A stretch of 64,000 nucleotides of DNA, taken from Gracilaria domingensis (taxonomy: Eukaryota > Rhodophyta > Florideophyceae > Gracilariales > Gracilariaceae). This document shows, in pieces, positions 40,856 through 52,354 of this stretch; the stretch's first letter is position 1, and every line of letters starts with the position of its first letter. A program made the translations under genes and the position numbers. The notes beneath the pieces were generated by a model. It made no database searches. It was not told the origin of the DNA and saw only the letters and a program-made list of their open reading frames with translations. The stretch lies in the NCBI GenBank assembly GCA_022539475.1, contig VCMS01000074.1:141784-205783 (forward strand), in the 5' to 3' direction.

Positions 40856-41410
40856 GACAGTGGGGTCGGCCACCCTACTTACATAGGTGAGCTCGACCCA
40901 CACTGGGCAAGTAAACGCACCACGCAAGTGTTGGCTCTGACTCAGGAACCCGTCGTGCGTGATAGCCTCCTCGCGGAGAGTCACTACCTAGTGAGGGACT
41001 AGTTATCCACCTTGTGGAGCTTCCCGCCACTACTGTGTGTATGGTTTTACTTGTTTCTTTTGTTGATGTCACTGTTGAACAGGTACGCACGACCTCTGTG
41101 CCGGTGTTTCTTTCTGCCCCGTTTTGTTGATCTTGTGGCTCGCCCCGCTCGTCGCGGCCCGTGCCACATCAGTGTATGTGTGTCTGTCTCGTGACACTTC
41201 ACGACCGGCATCGCCGTTGTCTACTCAACACTCCCGAATTCTATGCCGACTTTCTTGAGCTCCCTACGCCCGTCGTGACGGTTTGGGCTCGGCTTACACC
41301 CGACTTGTTGCACCATTCCTGAAAGCGCTCTATCTGCTGTGCTTACCTCTTCGATGGAAGGTCCCGAACGCCTTTTGTGTCTTCTCTCTTTGCAGGATTT
41401 TGCTCCACAA
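40856..41410 (+). repeat. LTR-like sequence, + orientation
   Basis: Starting at TGACAGTGGGGTCGG, this aligns with the reverse complement of 60180-60765 (TGACAGTAGGTTGGC). Shared blocks include AAGTAAACG, GTGTT[CG]GGCTCTGA-type sequence, CCTCCTCGCGGAGAG and, farther in, GAGCGCT..CTGCTGTGCT. Divergence is substantial. The TG start and length suggest an LTR. If so, an element runs rightward from here, but only the 41763-42278 ORF can be attributed to it. Confidence 0.5.
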
Positions 41411-41762
41411 CAAGGAGCCGGAGAACGATTACTCGACAGACTTCGACAGTCAGAGTTAGAGACCCACACTGGTCACCCTCGTCCGCGTGGCGCTCGATGG
41501 TCATAGACCACTTCCCAAGAGAGGCCGACCGTTAACTCATGAGGTTAGGTACAGACGAAGCGGTGCGACGGAGGAAACACGGGGGATAGCGCCCAAGATA
41601 GAGGAGCGGACGGAGCGTATACCGTCAACCAAAAAGAAGCTAACCGACACGGAGACGTGAGGACAGAACCAGGGAGGTCAATGTGAACCGCCTTGTTCGG
41701 CGTCAGGCGCAACCAAGCCTTGGAGGTTCAAATTGGATTAGGCAAACCCGAGCGGTACAGTA

Positions 41763-42278
41763 ATGTCGCCGAAACTAAGGGGGAGAGAAAGCACCACCAA
41801 GACGAAAGGGGCGAAGCGATACAACCCGTCTAGAGAGGTACCACAAAAAGGGAAAAAACGAACAGAGAACCACGACGCGAATAATAGCGGGAGAACGACC
41901 AAGAGATACACAAAACGCTTCACGGACTGGTACGAAGAAACTGGAAAGCCAATAGGTCAGAATGACGGGGCTGCTCGGGCGCACACTCGAAGGAGACACC
42001 GTGAGCTCGCACATCAAGTGGTCGGGAAGATGCAAAGACACGTACTACCACGGGTTGAGAGCGAACGAGGACCATCAAGTTGGTGTACCGTCTTTTGTGG
42101 AGAACACTACGTGGGGACCCCGATCGAACGATCGTTGCGCGACACGCCCCAACTTAGTAGGCCTGGCATTGCCGGGGACCGCGATCAGGAAAGTGGTACC
42201 GTCACGGGCCCAAAGACTTGTGGCGATGGTGTACCACGTAGGGTTTTCTTGCGCATGGGCACGCACAGGAATCATTAG
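41763..42278 (+). CDS. Basic 171-aa ORF downstream of the LTR-like sequence
   Basis: The ATG at 41763 opens a very basic protein (REVPQKGKKRTENHD, TTKRYTKRFTDWYEETGK). Its second half is less biased and includes CTVFCGEHY. Position after an LTR-like sequence and the charge suggest a Gag-like or nucleic-acid-binding remnant, but there is no zinc knuckle and no protease or RT follows. Could also be a chance frame. Confidence 0.3.
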   Translation: MSPKLRGRESTTKTKGAKRYNPSREVPQKGKKRTENHDANNSGRTTKRYTKRFTDWYEETGKPIGQNDGAARAHTRRRHRELAHQVVGKMQRHVLPRVESERGPSSWCTVFCGEHYVGTPIERSLRDTPQLSRPGIAGDRDQESGTVTGPKTCGDGVPRRVFLRMGTHRNH

Positions 42279-42299
42279 TTGTTTTGAATAATTTAGAAT

Positions 42300-43650
42300 T
42301 ATTATTGAGTAAGTAGTGTAGACGTGTGGGCAAGATGGTGCATCACAACTTCATCTCTAGGCGGCCCTCGTAATACTACGCCCATGAGAGCAAATGGGGC
42401 GCTCGGGGGTACTTTCCCGTTCAAACGTCACCCTTTTACAGCAAATGGTTACAAAATCACGAACCAGGCTAAGATGATATTAGTTTGGTTTTAGAGTCAA
42501 TAATTGGGAAGCTTAGTCGTTTGACAATCATTTTGCTGACTGGGTTGTACAGAGTCGAATCCTCTTCAGGCTTCCCACTCAATGCTCGCATTTATCGGTT
42601 TTGCCACAAAAAGAATTACTATTAAGTTTCTTGATATTCTAAAACAATGTGCATATTGTTGACAATTTTTATGAACTATGAGTTTTTTTAGATGTAAAGA
42701 AAATGGTCAGCATAATGCCTCTTAATCCGCTAGGGGAGAAATTGTTGGGGCATCTTATTATACTAGCTTCTTTCTTTATCTTCTTGTCATTCGTTGCTTC
42801 GCTTGCGTTTTACGTTTTTCTTTGGCATGATGGTGGTTGTCTTTTGCATTGAATTAGACTTAGAACATTATTTGTAGATTTATTCCTGAATCAAAGGGTG
42901 ATTAGAGTTTACCATTTGATCCAGAAACGATAGTTATATCTCTCGAAAGAATGAAACTACTGTAACTCAACTTCTCTAATATATCTATATTGTAATTGAT
43001 CAAACTCAACAAATCAATGTAGAACGCTGACACTGAGAGTAATCTTTATCATATTGTAGATATCTAGGCCGTACAGAAATTACTCAAGTAGGACAGGGGG
43101 TGAAACAGTGGCGTCGTCAGATTCCGCCTGATCCGGGAACAATGGAGATTCCTTACTGTTGAATGGAGGAAGGGAGGCGAAGGACTACAATCAGACACCT
43201 GCCGGTGAAAACATTTACTTGGTCAGTCCGAGCGCCTTAAATGCACTAGACTGCCGCTTCTAGCCCACTGCTAGTCAGCGGAGAGATTGAGTTGGTCCTC
43301 AGCCTACTCTGTTGCTGTCAACGTTCCTTACCTGAAGTAGGCTGACGTCAGCGTTCAAAACAATGTAGGTTTGGTAATTCACACCTCACCTTTTAGGCCG
43401 AACACGCAGCGTTATCCGTGATGCTAACGAGAACCAAATCAACTTGAGTAGACGCGATCTTTCACAACTCGCGTAATTCTCAACACCACACTTACCACCA
43501 CTTTCATTCGCTTCACTATCAGCTTTGAACATTTCCGACACAGCAGGATGCTGAGCCTCGGTATTCGAAATATCATCCATCACTCTAGTTTTTCGTCGTT
43601 TGTAGGATTTCTTCCTTTGCGCACTGCGCTTCCTCTCAGAGTTGATACAA
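42300..43650. other. AT-rich stretch, tRNA-like motif only
   Basis: No gene. At 42506-42577 a 72-nt segment has a perfect 7-bp acceptor-like pairing (GGGAAGC/GCTTCCC) and a B-box-like GAGTCGAATCC, but it does not fold into a normal cloverleaf. It may be a tRNA-derived SINE relic. Confidence 0.35.
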
Positions 43651-43659
43651 ATTGTATAT

Positions 43660-44700
43660 AACCTATTTTTCTACCTCCTGAAAAACTCACCATCGGTAGT
43701 TCCTAGAGGATTCTTCACAACATGATAATTAGTAAAAGCTAAACAAAATTTGAAGAACATGTCCAAACTCAAGAGCTCCCATCTCCACTTTGATCCAATT
43801 AAAGACTACAGACTCGGCATTCTTCCAAAGTAGTTTTCAACAATTATTCGATCGCTAGCAATAGAGCGGTTACGACGGCACTCCGCATAAGTTTAAAACT
43901 CATTCTGTGGTCTTCTTTCGAACAATACAGCATAACATTCGCTCCATTCCCACGTATCCCTTGTCCATCAAAACCGCCCAGGTATCAAATGATCTTTTCA
44001 CTTTACCATTATGGTTCTGCAATGCTTCATCTTTCGCCTTCTTTTGTAACGTTTTGCTATGAAAGCTCATATTCTTCTGAGGAATCGTACTGTCAGCAAC
44101 TGATCCTGGGTGAGGTTCAGAACAAATAACAGCTAGGCCGCAGAGCAAAACGGATACTTCCATCTTTTGCCCATAAAGCTTGTGCTTTCCACTATAAAAC
44201 TTCTTACCATCTTCCATAGAACAGAGTGGGAGATTTCCATGAACGAAATTTACATCGGTAGCGTATTTAGCTTGCGGATAGTTCGAACAGTGCTTGTGCT
44301 TAGTTCCTACAGAACGTCATAGAAAACGATTGCTCTATTTCCATAACATAATCTACATAATAATCCATCTCAAACGTGCGGACGAAATTGGTTACTGCCT
44401 TTTAAAAAGGAGGTTTCCTCATGCGGAACATACAAGCCAAATGATACCCAGTTCCTTCCACTTTGCACACTTTTAGAGCAATAAATAACATGTCAAAGCA
44501 GGAAATCGAAGACTTTTTGCCTCGGCCTTTCTTTCAACGCCGTGCTAAAACTTTTTCCGAACAATTATACAAGTACTAAAGCTGAAGCCTGTTGAAATTG
44601 GTCATTTGAAGTTTTGCTTGTTTACCGTCAAGTTCAAAAAATGTGTCAAAGATGGGGTGTTCTGACCAATTATCTTCGTCAAATTATTCAAACAGTTCAG
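43660..44700 (-). pseudogene. DDE superfamily transposase, decayed
   Basis: On the - strand the core motifs of a PF13359-type DDE transposase can be read in order through several frames: FYSGKHKLYGQKMEVSVL, HPGSVADSTIPQKN and LMDKGYVGMERM (43900-44217). After a frame change come NRSIASDRIIVENYFGRM (catalytic E) with a TAG five codons later, then KWRWELLSLDMFF and CLAFTNYHVVKNPL. N-terminal sequence to about 44700 is only faintly recognisable. Stops and frameshifts make it a pseudogene. No terminal repeats found. It is a different lineage from the Harbinger transposase at 27.5 kb. Confidence 0.75.
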
Positions 44701-45069
44701 ATGAAAACTGTTCCAGTTCCGATCTTCGTGCTTCTTCAACATCGTTGATGTATTCTATAGCTTTTTTGGCGTGCTCTTTGTCGATTGCCATGACTAGAAG
44801 TCGTGAATGAAGAGTGGGAATAGGGTTAAGGATGGATTTGACGACTTGAACTCCAGGTACTGATCTATTACCGATGTTTTTACTAATAGGTGTCTAACTT
44901 CCGAAAGTCTGACCATAACACTATTTGGCAACTTAGTGTCAATAACGAAACTGTATTTGATATCTATATTGAATTTACAATTCAAAACGTTTTACATAAA
45001 GATGTTTTCATCTCCTGATGTGTGAATTGTATTAGAATGCTGTCATTTATTTCGTATTATTGTTACATC

Positions 45070-48000
45070 TATCGAGAAGTTGACGAATAACAGTTTAGTC
45101 ATTGTATTGTGTGTTGTGGTGATTAAACGATCGGTGTCGAGCTGCTGTGTCCGGCGGTCCGATGGAAGAATAGAGGGCTCGTGTCGCTACGTTCTGTGTA
45201 GTGAAGTCGATTGGGTGCATAGGACCCTGGCGGCGAGTGAACGCACGAGAGGATCGTTATATTAGTGTAACGCGTGAAGAGAGAGTCTCTGGCCGTGTCG
45301 GTATCAGAGGTGAGATGTGTGATTGCTCGAGATGAGTCAATATACATGAATAGACGTCGACTGAGATTGTGTTGATTAATGGAGATGACGATGATAGATA
45401 CATCTGTGTGTTGAATGGACATGAGAGCACTTATCTTACTCTTCAGGCTGAGGAGATAGATGCGTTGAAGCTACGATTCGGTGCTTGGGCCTATTCATTT
45501 GGAGTGTGGCGAAGGGGTGAGGCTGAATCAGTTGCTCGGGGTCATAGATGAAAGCCCGCGCGAGCGAGCCCCTTTAGATATGATAGAGTAGGGGATCTGG
45601 CAAGCTCTCTCGCTCGCGGTGAGAGGGAATAACATCCGCAGTGCTGATTGTATTCATATACTGCGAGTCAAATCAAGAATTCTTAAATTACGCAACATAA
45701 GAGTAGTTTAGTCTTGTGCCATGTCTGTGTGCGTTTTGTGAGAGGCAGGGTATACTCGAGGGGGTACACTTAGGAAATCACTCACGCGTTGTCCATGAGG
45801 CCCGAAGGTCGCAGAGCTATGTCGGGTGTAGTAGAGCAGCACATGCTTATTTGATGGGCAGCCTCAACAGATTCGATAGGTCGGAGTGGGACTTGTGCTA
45901 TGAGGAGCGGCGTCGCATGGTCGCAGGTAGGAGTCTGAAGGGTGAGGTGCGGCGAGGCTATGGAGGCGCGTTATGGTGAGTTGTGCATGCGATACACACA
46001 GGCTTTGTGTAGGGGGGTATCCCCTGAAGGTGGGATAGATAGACGCTTGATTGCCACCCGTGGTTGGAGATTGGACGCGTACTGCTTGAGAGGCAATACA
46101 CGCTCGTAGAATCAGGTACAGTGCTCGCCTTGCGTACGACGGTGGAGCTTTGACCATAACCGTGGTTGTGGATCGGCGCCGAATGCATACGAATTGGCTC
46201 CGTGCTGCTCTGGCTCTTCTACCTATCAGTATTTCGGCGGTGACCAATACCCGGCGCGCATGAGTTGAGTGGGGTGGATTCTTACAAGGTAGTGGTGGAT
46301 CCAAGATAGTGTGGTAGGTGAGCACTATTACGATGATTGTGTCAGGCTGATTGTGCGCAAGTGCGTCATTCAGGCGTCACAGGTGCGGACTGAGCTAGGT
46401 ATACCAAGAGCTAATTAAGTGGGGTTGAGAACCGAGCATTTTAAACCACTGTGCGGCCAAAACGTAGGCAGTGAGTGTCCTCATCAATAACGATGAAGCA
46501 GGACAGTGTATGTCGTGGAGCGCTTGTTATGGCGCGAGCTATTCTGCGAGCGCGTTAGATATCGGACGCAGGTGAATCGACACTCGTATACTGAGACACA
46601 GCTGTCAGTGACGATCCGTCTGACAGTGAGATTAGGCAGATGGGCTGAGATATAGATATAAATGTCTGAGTGGCTATAGCAGCGCGGCGGAGTCGATCGA
46701 GGGGTGTACGTACAACACAGAACAACCATAGAGGTTCAGCTGTGGAGTTGGAGACTCTAGACAAGTTAGAGAATACGCACAACCAGTGACAAGTGTTGAG
46801 TGTAGGTTCACCGATACACCACGTAGGTGAGAGACGAGCGAGAAGGGTACAGTGAGTGCCTCATCGCGAACCTTTCCGTAGTGTCGTTGCAGTCTAATCC
46901 TCAAATGTATCCGATACGGCTGTGTGTTGCGCAGAGAAGACCGGTCGATCTGAGTGGGGATCGTCTTCAGGTGCTGATCATAGTCGGATGTGGAAGGTAT
47001 AGTGAGTCTCATGTATTGGGATTATAGTTATATCTTATGAGCGTTGACAGCAGCTGGTGATCACTCTCGCGGAACTTACGCAGCATACGTGCTTGGCGAC
47101 GAGGGACTCGATGGTTAGCGCGCTCGCATATCCTTGGCTACCCAGAGTTACGTGACGATGCTGTTGCGATGCCAGAGAAAGCTTCTCCAGTATGAGCGAT
47201 TACTGTAACAATAGATGTTGTTTATATGTTGGCGAGATGGAGTACAGTGTATGATCGGAGTGTGCCACGATGTGAGTCATCTGGTGTGTGGAAGATGATT
47301 ATGGCGCGGAGGGTATTAAATCGGAGATGTAACTCAGCGCGGGAGTTACCATGTACACGTGTATACTCGGTCGATCAAGATCATGAGTTGGGCTGAGTGA
47401 ACGTTTGTGGATTGACGCTGGTGATGTCTGGTGCTGCATAAAGAGCGATTGAAGCCATGTTGAGTGTAACTGCTACTAGCTGGGTTTAGAGATTGTGACG
47501 CATGAGAACGTGTATGTGTTCAGGTGTGAAGATGTCGTGTATAACGGCGGGATAGACTCATGTGTGTGTGTGGCTGATGGGAATAGGACATATCTATAAA
47601 ACTGGCTTGCGATTGGTAGCGTGCCGGTTGCGGATTGGCTGGACGTGCGGGTGTAAGGAGTATGACTGACTGGCTGTGTGCTCTTGCCTGCGGAGTACTG
47701 CGTGAGGTAGACTGAGGGTTGGATAACCGCGAATGTCGTTTTAATTCGAAGAGAAGCGCTCGAGATGAGAAGACTGTGAGGCCGCTGAGTAGATCGGCAG
47801 GTAGCGCAGAATACGGTGGCAGGAGTGGAGTGGTAGCCGTACGGGCCAAATCCGTGAGATATGAGAGACGAAGGGTTCTAGAGAGTTGGCTGTGAGAGGA
47901 GAGTGAGATCGAGTGCGGGGCTGTTGATAATTGCAGAGTGATGATACAGAACTAAGATCGAAGGACACGAGTAGGTATCTGGTTACGTTCGATTGGGAAG

Positions 48001-49440
48001 GGAGGACAAGGACGATAGATACAAGTGAGCGGACACGAGAGATAGCACGGGACGGAGAGAGTAGGGTTCGGAGCATCGGCGTGTATGGAGGACGAGGAAG
48101 AAGGCGACATGGCGAACCAGGGGAGAGGGAAGAGATTCATAGAGTTGGTATATATGTGATGTGCAGCATATGCGGTGATAGGCGGAGAGAGTACTGTATG
48201 AGAGTGCATCTTGAGCGTCGGGAGTGATGGGATAACTGAATAGGAAGAGAAATGTGATATGGTAGGTTAAGAGCACTGGGAGAAGGTGCTGACTAATTTA
48301 AAGACAGAAGACAGAGCGGCAAGTGTCTGAGAGAGACGGTAGAGATAGTGTGAGAGCAGGGCAGCTGTCATACTGAGGCGAAGGAAAGCGGAGTTAGAGC
48401 ACGAAGCTTATTGTCGAGGGGCAGGTGGTGAGATGGGCAATGGGATAGCCGCCAGCGGGTAGTTCCCAGAGCACGGTGTATACACGGTGAAAGAACGGTG
48501 GTTAGTCATGATGTGTATGGAGAAGAGAGACGAGTGAGTCGCGGGGTTGTCGGTAGAGGAGAGGGCTAGCGCTCGCGCGAGGTTGCTATTGCGTGTAACG
48601 CACTAGTAGCGTGTGAAGAGTTCTAAGGTGCGTGCATCTACAGGGTACAGTAGGTGGTCAGGAATGATGGGGCATCTAGGGAGTGGGTTATGTGCGCGCC
48701 AGATGTATGTAAGGGAGAGGATGAGTACACGTTGGATGTTAAGCGCGAATAATTAATGGATGATAAATACAAGTGTGGCCGACTGCTGGTGTGAATCACA
48801 CTAGAGTGTGTGATTGCTGCATGGTGATAGAGAAGGAGGCGATAAGGCAGATTAGAGCTATGTAAAGACGTAGGGAAAAGAATATATACGGGATCTAGTG
48901 TGTGTGGTTTCAGGGTGTATAGCGCTATTTATGATGATATTCGATATAGATTATGGTATCAAGAAGTTGTGTTATAAGAACACAGAGGGGTAATCAGTGA
49001 ATGGATTCTTTCAGGCCTAGGAGATATGGTATAGAGACAGGATTGTGTAAGAGGTCTGAAGCAGCTAGGATGAGTAGCGAGCTTTAGTCGGTCAAGACGT
49101 AGTAAGGTGTGTGGAGTGGAGAGCTTAATGGGATTAGTGTGGCTAGGAGTGGTCATGCCTTAAGACAGAGAGAAGAATGTGAGTATATAGTGTGCCGACA
49201 TATGAAACATATATGTTAATAGTCTAGACAGCTGTTTATTCGAACAGTCTTTCCGAGTGAGGTGATAGCGCGACTCAGCTCTGGTCATATGCTGTAGTCT
49301 TAGCATGTGTCCGCTCGTGTACTTGCACTTAGATGATGTTGTATGTGTGATAGCATAGGTTGTTCTGGCCTTTATGATTGTTGACAAAAGGCTAGCTCCG
49401 TCTGTCCGTAGATCAGAAGTGGAGGTAGGATAGGACTCGC
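45070..49440. other. 4.4-kb block with extreme G-over-C strand asymmetry
   Basis: On the + strand G outnumbers C about two- to five-fold: counts over four sampled 60-bp lines are 23:11 (45181), 17:4 (46981), 27:5 (47881) and 24:9 (48001). A/T balance varies, with purine-rich parts near 48000. Left (below 45060) and right (above 49480) flanks do not share this. No convincing gene is found. Long - strand frames are Ser/Thr/Leu/Pro/His-rich by-products of the skew. One + frame (45716-45979) has CAFCERQG...HLGNHSRVVH, like a C2H2 finger. Interpretations include a long transcribed non-coding leader of the gene at 49.5 kb, an unrecognised decayed element, or strand-biased mutation. Confidence 0.7.
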
Positions 49441-49501
49441 TAGCTATGCGAGTGATTTCTAGACTAGACTTCACGAAGCCGTCGCATCGTGTGACGGAGC
49501 G

Positions 49502-52205
49502 GTGATTCGTCTCCTGGGCGTCAAGAAGGTAGTGCGGTGCTCTAGTCTCCGTGCGCCCTGCTGTCTGCTGGATCGGCTCCCCACGCGCCAATTACCGTTG
49601 GGTGGGCTCCTTACGGTCCGGTGGGCCGTAGAATCCAACGCGGGTACCGGCCGGTTTCCTTCCATCGGGCGTGGCCGCTCTGAAGCCGAGACCCTCGTGG
49701 TGCGCGAGGAGCCGCATTACGACCCTATAAGAGGCTGCTCCACCTCTGAGGTATCTCCGTCCCACCGACCACAGCTCGGTCCGCGAGGTTCTTGCGGCGT
49801 CGAGGATGTCCAGGAAGACCCCTGGGGTAGCCGCGGGCGTGGCGGCGGCATTTTCAAGCCGACCACTCGGACTAGCACCCGGGCTCGCCAGGATCCATAC
49901 GGTCGTGGCGGCGGCTATGATTCTTATGCCGCCGCTCCTGGTCCCAGCAACATCATCCCCTTGGCGGTCGCCGAAACGGTGGAGGCTCAGAAGCTCACCC
50001 GCACGACCCTAACAGGACACATGGGCAGCCGCACGCCCATTATGGCGCCCCGTTTGCCGACATCTCCGCCGAAATGGTCGCTCTCGGGAACTGGCCGTTT
50101 CCTATCAGCTCCTCGTTCTGTCCCTTGCGGTTCCGCCATATGGCACTCTCGCAGTACAGCGCCATCGCCCGCTGGGATTGTCGCCGTCTGGAGGCGGTGC
50201 CGATGGCTCCTCAGCCACCCCGTCAGGGTGAGAAGCAGAACCGATTTGGTCGTCCTCAGTGGTTCCACGCACGGCAGAGGCACACGAAGTTCCTCTACTA
50301 CATCCCAGTGGCCATTCTGTCGGACCTCCCGTTCATCCGATGCGACGGGGAGGTCCATTGCTTCCGCCTCTTGATCGATATCATTCACCGCCTGGACGAA
50401 CCAACTGGTCAGCTCGAGGTTAACCTCGACTACGTGGCGTTCGAAAGCTCTTTAGACACCAACTACTGGACAGACCGTGGCAGGTGGGCGACCGATGCGA
50501 TGGCCGACAGCCGGGTCCCTCACCATCATGGCCGTACGCGAACGATGCACCTCTTCCACAACGTTGAATACTGGTCACAGAGTGACCAGAACCGCCGTTC
50601 GTGGTATGTGAGTCGACCGTCTTGGTGGGATCACTGCGAAGTTTGCCAGTGGTTGGAGGTGCCGACCCCTCCGGTTCTAGCGTACTTTGGAAGTAGCATC
50701 GTCCTCGAAAGGAACAATGCGTACGCCGCTTGGTCGGTTGCGCGTAGCGAATGGGCCGTTATGGTGGCGATTCTCGCCCTTCAGGCATCCGTGGAAGGTG
50801 TGACCTGCGACACCCGCTGTCCTGACAAGGCCGTCGGCATCAGCGGTACTCAACCAGTTGGTCGTATCTTCCACATCCCGAATGATGTCATTGGAGACAT
50901 TCGTGCGCTGGGGCTTGACGCCATTGTAGAAGGGACGAAGTATACTGCTCAGCAACTCGACAACTACCTCACGGCTGTGAGTAACCATAATTGGGGCCAC
51001 CATCAAGGTTGGGACGTCTATGACCCTGAGGTACAGGGCATAGTGCCCTTGCAGAACCAGCATGTTGCTGGCGAGGACCCTTTTGGTGACGACGATACCA
51101 GGATGGTGGCCGCCGAAAACTATGAGTCCCTGCATTACCTCCGTCGGCTCCCGTGCAGGCCACTCCCCTACCAGTGTGGCGGCTCCCACCCTAGTGGTCC
51201 TCCCACTACTCACGCAGCGGCGCATCCCCCCGGCCGGGGGACCCATGGGCCTCTCCGCGTTGGTTTCCAGTCGCTCCCGGTAAACCCCGTACCCCCAGGT
51301 GGTGACAGCGGTGCGATTCGGAGCGCTCTGGCGCGTCTAAACCACGCGTCGATGGTGCACTTCAACCGTCCTGGTCCAAACGACATCCTCACCGCGGTGG
51401 ATACCTTGACAAACTTACTCCCAGTGGTCGCTCATCATGAGCGGCGTACCAGCGAGTTGCGGCAGTTCCGCGACTACTTCCAGCGCAATCTTTACCGTGA
51501 GGTGACTGCATATGTCAGTCAGCTGAGCAACCTCGTGGAATGCCATGCGCCGTTGCATGGACCCCTGTGAAAAGTTTCAACCCGTACGCCCCAGAGTCTC
51601 AGGCGCCTGCGACCCAGATGGTAGGCTTTGGTGGTCTCGGAACGTATCAACCGCCTGGTGAACCTCCTGGTGTCAATCCTTCGGCACCCTTCCATACACT
51701 GCTCGGTCCTCATAACGTTTCTCTTCCTCCAGCAAGTACTGGGGCGGGAGCACCAAGTGGTTTCCAAACTGGTTTCCGTTCGGCTCCGCTTCCGTCGCCG
51801 GCCAGCGCTCCGATGACACCTGCTGGTCCTGGGCCTTCAAGAGTTGGAGCGCTTCCTGGTCTGGCCCTGGTGCAGGGCCGTCTAGTGGTCTCGCTCCTCC
51901 GGCCTCTGGTGGTATCCCTCCGACTAGCTTACCGCCTTCCTTCCATCCACCCACTGGTCCTGCGAATACCATGCTGGTGGTTAGCAGCGGTACCCCTGCG
52001 GGGCTGCTGCTTCTGCTCCCTACCAAGTGGTGGTGCGCCAGCGAGCGCGGCTAGCGGCGGGGGCGGAAGCTCCGCCGGGCCTATGTCGGTGTCGTCTGGT
52101 CGTGGAGGTTCCGCTTCATCTCGCGGGACCTCCCGTGGACGTGGTCGCGGTCGTGGAACCAGTCGTGGACGCGGACGTGGCCGTGGGTCTTCCGAGGCCT
52201 CCTAG
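49502..52205 (+). CDS. Three overlapping ORFs in successive -1 frames, RG-rich ends
   Basis: ORF a (49502-50374; useful part to about 49945) carries RGRGGG and YGRGGGYDSYAAAPG. ORF b is open 49921-51570 (its ATG at 50074) and codes a globular, Trp-rich protein of about 500 aa (FLYYIPVAILSDLPFIRCDG, NHNWGHHQGWDVYDPE, RQFRDYFQRNLY). ORF c (51540-52205) is Pro/Gly/Ala-rich and ends in GRGGSASSRGTSRGRGRGRG, an RG box typical of RNA-binding tails. Each ORF is -1 to the previous one. AATAAA at 52244 suggests a real transcript. The layout (RG-rich end, large core, RG-rich end) resembles a capsid or Gag protein, for example of a retroelement or a toti-like dsRNA virus copy; no family is certain. It converges on the chromovirus. 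Confidence 0.55.
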
Positions 52206-52243
52206 GTTACCTCGTGGTTGGCTCTTGTGGATTCTTCTTGACT

Positions 52244-52249
52244 AATAAA
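52244..52249 (+). terminator. Polyadenylation signal
   Basis: AATAAA lies 39 bp after the stop of the last + ORF, followed by a GT/T-rich stretch (GTGTCTTGCGTTTTGCG), a standard eukaryotic 3'-end arrangement. The 100 bp between it and the convergent pol stop contain little else. Confidence 0.6.
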
Positions 52250-52354
52250 GTGTCTTGCGTTTTGCGTTATGATCTCTTTCCATTTGCCTGTTAAGTTAGT
52301 TAGCATCCTGACGTTTGGCGTTTGGCGTTCAACGGTTTAGACAACCCCCCCTCC

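Noticed and set aside
42506-42577. Possible tRNA gene (7-bp acceptor pairing and B-box-like sequence)
   Set aside because: No proper D-arm or anticodon arm can be drawn: the best anticodon stem leaves a 13-nt loop and the T-arm is misplaced relative to the acceptor. At most a tRNA-derived relic.
45369-45551. NGDDDDRY in a + frame as an RNA-dependent RNA polymerase motif C
   Set aside because: No other polymerase motif lies upstream or downstream in any frame, and the sequence GATGACGATGATAGA is simple.
46674-49591. Many 80-140-codon frames on the - strand of the skewed block
   Set aside because: Their Ser/Thr/Leu/Pro/His-rich composition follows from the C-rich complement. No motif, start context or conserved neighbour supports them.
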